Shown here: piece by piece, positions 35,411 through 40,985 of the stretch | Layout: each line of letters opens with the position of its first letter | Position numbering within the stretch: the stretch's first letter is position 1 | Source of the DNA: Chthonomonadales bacterium | GTDB lineage: Bacteria > Armatimonadota > Chthonomonadetes > Chthonomonadales > CAJBBX01 | DNA length: 40,985 nucleotides | Direction of reading: 5' to 3' | Assembly (NCBI GenBank): GCA_027459625.1 | Contig: DAIDHP010000036.1 | Span: 1-40,985 of the forward strand | Notes under the pieces: generated by a model | Database searches by the model: none | Seen by the model: the letters and a program-made list of their open reading frames with translations, nothing else | Told to the model about the DNA's origin: nothing | Program-made: the position numbers and the translations under genes

Positions 35411-36634
35411 TCACCATGGGCAGGTTTGGTATTCCGACCACACTCGGTGATAAACACCTCGTGTCTCCTGTGCGATTCGATCCCAATTATAATAATCCCG
35501 AACCACACGTCCGGCGTTCATCGCCATCCATTTCGCATGCTCCGGATCCTTCAAAACCCGGGTGATTCCCCATGCGAGGCTGTCGGGATTGTTCAGCCAT
35601 GTGATGGTTCCTGTTACGTCGTGCTCCACTACCTCCCTTAGCCCGCCTGAATCGGATACGACAACCGGAACTCCCGCCGCCATCGCCTCAAGCGCGACAA
35701 TCCCGAAGGGCTCGTAGAGGCTTGGATACGCCGCGACATCGATCACTTTGTACAGGCGTAAAAGGACGTCGTCCGGAATGAATCCGGTAAGAAAAATATC
35801 CCAGCTCAGTCCCATGCGGTGAGCAAGTTCAAAAAGATGGTCCCGATACCCCCCGCCGACGATAACCAGCTTCACATCATTGTATTGTTCGCGTATTTTC
35901 GGCAGAGCTTCGATCAGGAGATGCGCCCCTTTTTCACGCACCATGCGACCCACAAAGAAGATGATCTTCTCGTTTGGAGCCGCATATTGTTTGCGGAACT
36001 CCGCAGCCTCTTCGGGCGGGAAGGGGAAATCAAACTTATCCGCATGGACGCCGTTGGGTATGATATCGATCTTGTCCGAAGGGGTCTGCAATGCGAACTC
36101 CACTTCGCCTTTCATGAACCCCGAACATACAATTACCCGCCAACTTTCATAGGTGAGTTGCCACTCCACGGAGTGGATGTAATGAGAGATATTGCTGTGA
36201 ATGCCATTGTTTCTGCCAAACTCCGTGGCGTGTATGGTGGAGACGAGGGGAAGATGGTAAGCGTGTTTGAGTGCGGCAGCGCTGAAGTGCGCCAGCCAGT
36301 CATGTGCGTGGATTACGATGCCGTCCTCTGCAGGAATCTGTTTCAAATTCCCGTCCGAGGTCCATTCACGAAGAAGGGCGTCCGCTCTCACCCGCATCGC
36401 GGCGTTGAGTTGCTGCACCCAATGGATGAAGTTATCCGCTGGAGCGTAGGGGGTAACGCGATGGATATGAACGTTGTTGTAAGTTTCCTCCATGGGGGCG
36501 CCGGGGAAATCGCATGTCACCACATGAACCTCGTCCCCTCGTTTCGCTAACGCCCAGGATATTTCCTCCACATGGCGCGCGATTCCACCTACGATGTTCG
36601 GGGGGTACTCCCAGGACAGCATTAGTATTTTCAT
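35411..36634 (-). CDS. Glycosyltransferase family 4
   Basis: The 407-residue protein begins MKILMLSWEYPPNIVGGIAR, the typical GT4/glycogen-synthase-like N-terminal Rossmann entry, with the GGIARHVEEI acceptor loop. The C-terminal half has IIFFVGRMVREKGAHLLIEA and YPSLYEPFGIVALEAMAAGV, the nucleotide-sugar-binding E-x7-E motif, then PVVVSDSGGLREVV. It transfers a sugar from a nucleotide donor, retaining the anomer; the acceptor is unknown. GAGAGGAA precedes the ATG. No close partner gene. Confidence 0.93.
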   Translation of the reverse strand: MKILMLSWEYPPNIVGGIARHVEEISWALAKRGDEVHVVTCDFPGAPMEETYNNVHIHRVTPYAPADNFIHWVQQLNAAMRVRADALLREWTSDGNLKQIPAEDGIVIHAHDWLAHFSAAALKHAYHLPLVSTIHATEFGRNNGIHSNISHYIHSVEWQLTYESWRVIVCSGFMKGEVEFALQTPSDKIDIIPNGVHADKFDFPFPPEEAAEFRKQYAAPNEKIIFFVGRMVREKGAHLLIEALPKIREQYNDVKLVIVGGGYRDHLFELAHRMGLSWDIFLTGFIPDDVLLRLYKVIDVAAYPSLYEPFGIVALEAMAAGVPVVVSDSGGLREVVEHDVTGTITWLNNPDSLAWGITRVLKDPEHAKWMAMNAGRVVRDYYNWDRIAQETRGVYHRVWSEYQTCPW

Positions 36635-36778
36635 TATTTCCTCTCCGGATTCAGGGGGTGTGCGGCATTCAAATGGGCAATATGTTTTTAATGCTTACCC
36701 GCTATTATACCACCCGCAATATCGTCCAATTCAGATTGGCTGCACATATCCGGTTCTTTCCTCCGCCATCCCTTGACT

Positions 36779-37444
36779 CTACTCCTTCGGAATTTTGACG
36801 AAGTCCAAGCCAACCGACGCAAGGAACGCCTTGGCGAGCGCCATGTGCCCGATATGGTTTGGATGCACCCTATCCCAGGCGATAGCGTTCGCGTGATAGT
36901 GTGCCAGGATTTTGATCATTTCGGACTGAGTGTCCACGAATATCGTTTGATGCCTGGTGGCAATCTCCCGTACGATCGCACCATACTGATCCATTCGTTT
37001 TCGCATGGCGTCCTCACAATTTGGTTCCAGATAATAAGGAGTCATCATCACGATCCCTTTGACGATCGGTTTCGTTTGAACGACTAGTTCTTCGAGAGTG
37101 GCTGAATACTCTTCCGGATATACATGAATCTCCTTTTGACGAGGGCTGTCGAACTGCCTCCAAACATCGTTGATTCCAATCATGATGGTAAGCCAATTCG
37201 GTTTTTGCTCGATCACGTCTCGTTGCCATCGCATCTTCAAATCACGAACGGTATTGCCGCTCAGCCCCATGTTCACAACGCGAATCGAACGTTCAGGATA
37301 AAGAGTGGTGAGGATGGAATCCACCAATGTCACATATCCATTCCCCAAAGCGTTGAACAGTCCTTCTCCCACTGGCTGCGCGCGTCCGCAATCCGTGACG
37401 GAATCCCCTATCATCACCAATTTGTCGTTTTTCTGTAAGATCAT
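36779..37444 (-). CDS. SGNH/GDSL hydrolase
   Basis: All four family blocks are visible in 221 residues: VMIGDSVTDCGR (catalytic Ser), NMGLSGNTVRDL (Gly), MIGINDVWRQF (Asn) and WDRVHPNHIGHMA (Asp and His). It is an esterase, probably a carbohydrate acetyl esterase or lysophospholipase-like enzyme, with no signal peptide. AGGAGG precedes the ATG. It lies upstream of the GT4 gene and downstream of the sulfatases, all on the minus strand. Confidence 0.93.
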   Translation of the reverse strand: MILQKNDKLVMIGDSVTDCGRAQPVGEGLFNALGNGYVTLVDSILTTLYPERSIRVVNMGLSGNTVRDLKMRWQRDVIEQKPNWLTIMIGINDVWRQFDSPRQKEIHVYPEEYSATLEELVVQTKPIVKGIVMMTPYYLEPNCEDAMRKRMDQYGAIVREIATRHQTIFVDTQSEMIKILAHYHANAIAWDRVHPNHIGHMALAKAFLASVGLDFVKIPKE

Positions 37445-37490
37445 TCGCTTTCCTCCTGTGATTTCAAATTCTTGTCAAATGTCTTTCCGA

Positions 37491-38894
37491 TCAATCCAAT
37501 GCGCTTTCCGGGTTGGGCGGAATATAATCCGGATTGGGCTTCGGGATTTGCGCCTCCACCTTCTCGCGCCATGTCACGAGTTCGCGGTGCATCACCGAGG
37601 TTAGAGCAGGCAGTTCCTTTGCGAGATTGCGTTTTTCGCTGACATCGTTCGCCAAATTGTATAACTCCAGCCTGTTATCCTCGTAAAATTCGATTAGCTT
37701 GTAATCCCCTTTGCGTATCGCCGATGCGGGGGTCCCGCCTTGATTTCCATAGTGGGGATAGTGCCAGAACAACGGACCTCTTTTACGGGAGTTGTCTCCC
37801 TCCAAAAGCTCACGGATGCTCGACCCATCCGAGTGTTGCTCCGGTATAAGGGGGATTCCCGCCACATCCAGGAAGGTGGGATAGAGGTCCGGGCTGATGA
37901 TCGGTTCATGGCAGACGGTTCCGTGAGCGATTTTCCCCTTCCATTTGATGATGAAAGGCACTCGGGTTCCGCCTTCATACATCCATCCCTTGCCCTCGGA
38001 CAGCGGATAGTTGCATGTGGGCGAGCTTTCGGCTGTCGATAACCCGCCGTTATCCGAAGTGAAAAGGATGAATGTGTTTTCAGCCTCCCCGGCTTCATCT
38101 AGGGCGTCAAGAAGCCGACCCACGTTCCAATCCAAGTTACGGATAAGGGCAGCGTATATGGGATCGGATTGGAACCGGCGGCGCACCACTCGCTGATTGC
38201 GCTTATGATCGCACGGGAAATGTTCCCCATCCTCGAACGGAGATTGGTCGTTCAGTCCCATCGCGAACGCCTTTTTGGTGAAGTAGTTGATATCCTCGCC
38301 GGGCGCCGATAAAGGGATATGAACAGCGTAATGACATAAGTTGAGATAAAACGGACGGGAATCCCTGTTTTTAATGAGCCTTATCGCCTCGTCAGTGAGC
38401 CTGTCGTTCAGAAACTCTCCATCGGGTCCCTCCTCCATTCTGGGGTTACGATAGGGAGCGAAGTAACTATATTGATGCCCCCAACTGCACCCACCGACAT
38501 TCACCTCGAACCCATGGTTTTCGGGATAGTAGGGTTCGTCCCCCAGATGCCATTTACCGATATGCCAAGTGGCGTATCCCTCCCTGCGAAGGACCGAGGG
38601 GAGGGTTAGTTCCGAGAAGGGAAGGTAATGGATGTATGGAACCTCCAACAGCTTGCCCCGCTCCTGACCGACCAGGAAATTGGTCAGACCCAAGGAGGCG
38701 GGGTATTTGCCAGTCATGATGCTGGCTCTGGTGGGGGAGCAAACGGGACAGGAGGCGTAGGCGTTGGTGAATTGCATTCCTTCCGACATCATGCGGTCTA
38801 TCCTCGGAGTCTCATAGAAAGAACTTCCGAAGCATTTCAGATCGGTCCATCCCATGTCATCGATCAATATGGACACGATATTGGGCGATTTCAT
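37491..38894 (-). CDS. Sulfatase (arylsulfatase family)
   Basis: A 467-residue sulfatase starting NIVSILIDDMGWTDLKCFG (metal-binding Asp12, Asp13). The formylglycine motif is VCSPTRASIMTG (Cys52 to Arg56, C-x-P-x-R), converted after translation by a formylglycine-generating enzyme. Later landmarks are WHIGKWHLGD (active-site Lys-x-His) and FILFTSDNGGL (Asp-Asn metal ligands). It removes sulfate esters, likely from carbohydrates given the neighbours. No N-terminal signal peptide is visible, so a cytoplasmic or unusual export route is likely. It is separated from the next sulfatase gene by 9 bp, so the pair is an operon. Confidence 0.95.
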   Translation of the reverse strand: MKSPNIVSILIDDMGWTDLKCFGSSFYETPRIDRMMSEGMQFTNAYASCPVCSPTRASIMTGKYPASLGLTNFLVGQERGKLLEVPYIHYLPFSELTLPSVLRREGYATWHIGKWHLGDEPYYPENHGFEVNVGGCSWGHQYSYFAPYRNPRMEEGPDGEFLNDRLTDEAIRLIKNRDSRPFYLNLCHYAVHIPLSAPGEDINYFTKKAFAMGLNDQSPFEDGEHFPCDHKRNQRVVRRRFQSDPIYAALIRNLDWNVGRLLDALDEAGEAENTFILFTSDNGGLSTAESSPTCNYPLSEGKGWMYEGGTRVPFIIKWKGKIAHGTVCHEPIISPDLYPTFLDVAGIPLIPEQHSDGSSIRELLEGDNSRKRGPLFWHYPHYGNQGGTPASAIRKGDYKLIEFYEDNRLELYNLANDVSEKRNLAKELPALTSVMHRELVTWREKVEAQIPKPNPDYIPPNPESALD

Positions 38895-38903
38895 ACCTTG
38901 CTC

Positions 38904-40397
38904 CTATTTTTTTCTCGTGGCTTCTTTTATTTCCAACCCAGTGTTGTAGTCCAATTGGCGGGGCTCGTACTCCTCGTTCTCTCTTTGATGGGTCATTCCG
39001 GTGTAGTCCCACGTCTCAGGTCTGGCGTCCTCCCTCCAAGGGCGCCTCTCCCAATAGTATCCTCGAAACGGATCGCGTGAGCGGTTCATCCAGTCCAACA
39101 GTTGGTCGTGCAGGCGATTACGGATATCGCGATAATTCTTAGAGGCGATTAGGTTATGCATCTCACATGGATCCTCTTCGAGATCGTATAGTTCATCGGT
39201 CGAAAGCAGATTGATCGCCAGTTTGTATCTGCCGTCGAAGATGCAGCGAATGGGCTGAAAACCGCCGAATCCATCATGATCCACCTCGTATCTTCCAAAT
39301 TCAATGAAGATATCTCGGTTCGAAGAGGCTCCGGGATTCAGGAGAAGTGGAAGAATGCTCTCCCCATCTTTCCATTGCGGTGCTTTCAGTCCAGCCGCAT
39401 CCATGAGTGTTGGCGTTATATCGATATGCGATACGGGGGTTGGAAGAACTGAGCCGGGTTCAATGACGCCGCGCCATCGCATCAGGAATGGGATATGAGT
39501 TATCTCCTCGTACATCGCCGGTCCTTTGTTCCAAATAGAGTGCGAAGCGAGCATGTCGCCGTGGTCGGAGGTGTACAGCACCAAGGTGTCTTGGGCGAGG
39601 CGGTCAATGGTGTCCAAAACACGGCCGATCTCCCAGTCAACAAAGGAGTTGCACCCGAAATAATCCGGCATGGATATTCGCAATGCATCCTTATCCTGTT
39701 TCAAAGCATTTCCCGCCCAAGCGCGATGGTGAGCGGGCTTGTCCTCCAAGGTGTCCCAAACATTGGGGGATTTTGGGAATAGGTAATCGCGGTACATGGA
39801 TGAAAAAGGCTCCGGGCAGAGGCAGGGTCCATGCGGTTCGTCGAAGGAAAGAGTAAGGAAAAAATCCTCGGAGTGATGCTTTTCCAAAAAACGAATGGCT
39901 CTATCCGCGCAGCGATACCCGAAGGTGTAATCTGCGGTGAGTGAAGGATCGCGATTCGTCTCCGTGCGGCGTGACCGAAGTCGGTCTTCGGGGGATAGCT
40001 CCTCCAGATAGCAACGCATGTCATACCAATATTCCGGATCCCAGCCATCCGGACATCGACCCAACCCGAAATAGTCGCCTCCATCCAGGTGCCATTTACC
40101 GATATGTGCTGTGTGGAAGCCGTGGTCTTGCAATCGTTTCGCCAAGGTTGGAACGTTATCTCCAAGAGGGGCGCAATTCGCCCATACTCCGTTTGAATGC
40201 GGATAGAGGCCAGTGAAAATCGCGGAGCGGGCGGGGGCGCATACCGGCTGGCAGGTGTAGGCTTTGTCAAATCTCACGCCCTCCTTTGCGATGCGGTCGA
40301 GATTTGGGGTGAGAATTGCGGGGTAACCGTAGCATCCAAGCATGTCTCTGCGCTGGGTGTCGGTCATGATCAGGATGATTTTATGCGCTTGGGGCAT
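38904..40397 (-). CDS. Second sulfatase of the pair
   Basis: The protein begins MPQAHKIILIMTDTQRRDML; DTQRRDMLGCYG and CQPVCAPARSAIFTGLYPH carry the metal-binding Asp and the C-x-P-x-R formylglycine motif (Cys53). AHIGKWHLDGGDYF, LSFDEPHGPC and LYTSDHGDML are the remaining active-site segments; Asp-His in place of Asp-Asn suggests a different subfamily from its partner. The ATG at 40397 has a perfect GGGAGGA five bases upstream; the frame extends to 40460 without a ribosome site. It is the first gene of the two-gene unit. No signal peptide is evident. Confidence 0.95.
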   Translation of the reverse strand: MPQAHKIILIMTDTQRRDMLGCYGYPAILTPNLDRIAKEGVRFDKAYTCQPVCAPARSAIFTGLYPHSNGVWANCAPLGDNVPTLAKRLQDHGFHTAHIGKWHLDGGDYFGLGRCPDGWDPEYWYDMRCYLEELSPEDRLRSRRTETNRDPSLTADYTFGYRCADRAIRFLEKHHSEDFFLTLSFDEPHGPCLCPEPFSSMYRDYLFPKSPNVWDTLEDKPAHHRAWAGNALKQDKDALRISMPDYFGCNSFVDWEIGRVLDTIDRLAQDTLVLYTSDHGDMLASHSIWNKGPAMYEEITHIPFLMRWRGVIEPGSVLPTPVSHIDITPTLMDAAGLKAPQWKDGESILPLLLNPGASSNRDIFIEFGRYEVDHDGFGGFQPIRCIFDGRYKLAINLLSTDELYDLEEDPCEMHNLIASKNYRDIRNRLHDQLLDWMNRSRDPFRGYYWERRPWREDARPETWDYTGMTHQRENEEYEPRQLDYNTGLEIKEATRKK

Positions 40398-40460
40398 CCG
40401 TATCCTCCCATGGAATGACGTTGCAAATCGTGAACATATCTCAAATATACTACCCGTCAA

Positions 40461-40835
40461 ATGGCTGGGGTTGGAAGGGGCGCCGGGTATCAGGGGTTAG
40501 GCTATGTGGATCGCACGCCGTGGCGTAAAGCCATTTGCTCACTATGCTCCATACGCACTTTAAGTTAATTGATGAGGGGGGCAATCTTGTGTGCGAAGAT
40601 CACGAGACATAAACAACTATCGTTGCGCCGAGAATGGAGTCGCGGCGAATCTATTTGTTTCTTTTCCAGAGGTTTTTACGTTGCTAATATCAGTTTGGCG
40701 CACGAAAAGGGATGAGAACTCCTGCTTTAAGTGCGCCAAACTCAAGAGTGATCATTGTTCGATCGGTTCGAAATTCGTTAACTGATCGATATTACTGTCG
40801 GGATCAAATTGGTGGGTTCGCGCTGAGCCAAACTA
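40461..40835. other. Intergenic stretch with a perfect inverted repeat
   Basis: No convincing gene. AGTTTGGCGCAC at 40692-40703 and GTGCGCCAAACT at 40731-40742 are perfect 12-bp inverted arms with a 27-base loop. This could be an operator for a regulator, an RNA hairpin or an end of a small mobile remnant. A 64-codon plus-strand frame at 40591-40785 covers it but lacks a ribosome site. Confidence 0.5.
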
Positions 40836-40985
40836 TCAATTCAGACCCAAATCCGCCACCGCTTTCGCCTCCACCGCCTTCAACGCGAGGGCGTCCAACT
40901 CGGACGCGCTGTCAATCCCCTCAATTCTCCTTGCCAAATCCTCCGGCACGGTCCCGAACCGATGCCTCAGTAAAAGCAGCAGTGT
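40836..40985 (-). CDS. 3' end of a DUF4351-like gene, cut by the window edge
   Basis: The last 49 codons of a minus-strand gene are visible, with a TGA at 40836-40838. The residues LLRHRFGTVPEDLARRIEG, then SASELDALALKAVEAKAVAD, match the DUF4351 helical tail found at the C-terminus of Rpn-family/PD-(D/E)xK transposase-like nucleases. Such genes are often mobile-associated. The catalytic part would lie to the right of the window. Confidence 0.7.
   Translation of the reverse strand, partial: TLLLLLRHRFGTVPEDLARRIEGIDSASELDALALKAVEAKAVADLGLN

Noticed and set aside
35819-36550. 243-codon plus-strand ORF
   Set aside because: Antisense to the GT4 glycosyltransferase, whose motifs are clear; no domain in this frame.
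40591-40785. 64-codon plus-strand ORF
   Set aside because: Spans the inverted repeat, lacks a ribosome site and resembles no family.

Overview
The window is one end of a bacterial contig with moderate GC. It has the standard genetic code, since TGA is used as a stop in intact genes, and clear Shine-Dalgarno sites. The right half holds sulfatases, a GH10 xylanase, a large clan GH-A-type glycosidase, a DUF4832-type protein, a uroporphyrinogen-decarboxylase-family protein and a nucleoside hydrolase. This mix suggests a polysaccharide-degrading heterotroph of the kind seen in Planctomycetota/PVC, Armatimonadota or related uncultured phyla. I cannot name the phylum from this sequence.

Region 1 (1-18412) is a complete-looking type III CRISPR-Cas locus on the minus strand, closest to subtype III-D. 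One tightly packed operon of twelve genes runs leftward: cas10, csx10-like RAMP, double-Csm3 RAMP, csx19, a TIGR03986-type RAMP, csx15, CARF-HD, a second CARF protein, a membrane Ser/Thr kinase, an FHA-reverse transcriptase-primase fusion, cas1 and cas2. A leader and a CRISPR array follow, transcribed in the same direction and running off the left edge. Cas10 lacks the HD nuclease but keeps the GGDD cyclase motif, so interference should rest on RNA cleavage by the RAMPs and on cyclic oligoadenylate signalling to the two CARF proteins, with Csx15 as a likely signal-damping factor. The adaptation module is the remarkable part. A pThr-binding FHA domain is fused to an RT and an archaeo-eukaryotic primase, and it sits directly after a transmembrane Ser/Thr kinase gene. 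This suggests phospho-regulated acquisition of spacers from RNA or via primed DNA synthesis.

Region 2 (18413-23283) carries metabolic genes on the minus strand: nucleoside hydrolase, a 1.2 kb gap, then a two-gene unit of URO-D-family protein and secreted DUF4832-type protein.

Region 3 (23284-31891) is a low-density accessory region. It has dispersed short repeats, small membrane proteins, a GH10 xylanase and a decayed PmeII-like restriction-modification pair with three separate lesions. One lesion is a 35-bp insert flanked by a 30-bp duplication, which looks like an off-target spacer integration. A YaaW-like/coiled-coil protein with a possible RelE/ParE-fold C-terminus and a small PH-domain membrane protein close the region.

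Region 4 (32045-40985) is carbohydrate related: a 1090-residue secreted glycosidase, a GT4 glycosyltransferase, an SGNH hydrolase, two sulfatases and the 3' end of a DUF4351-like gene cut by the right edge.
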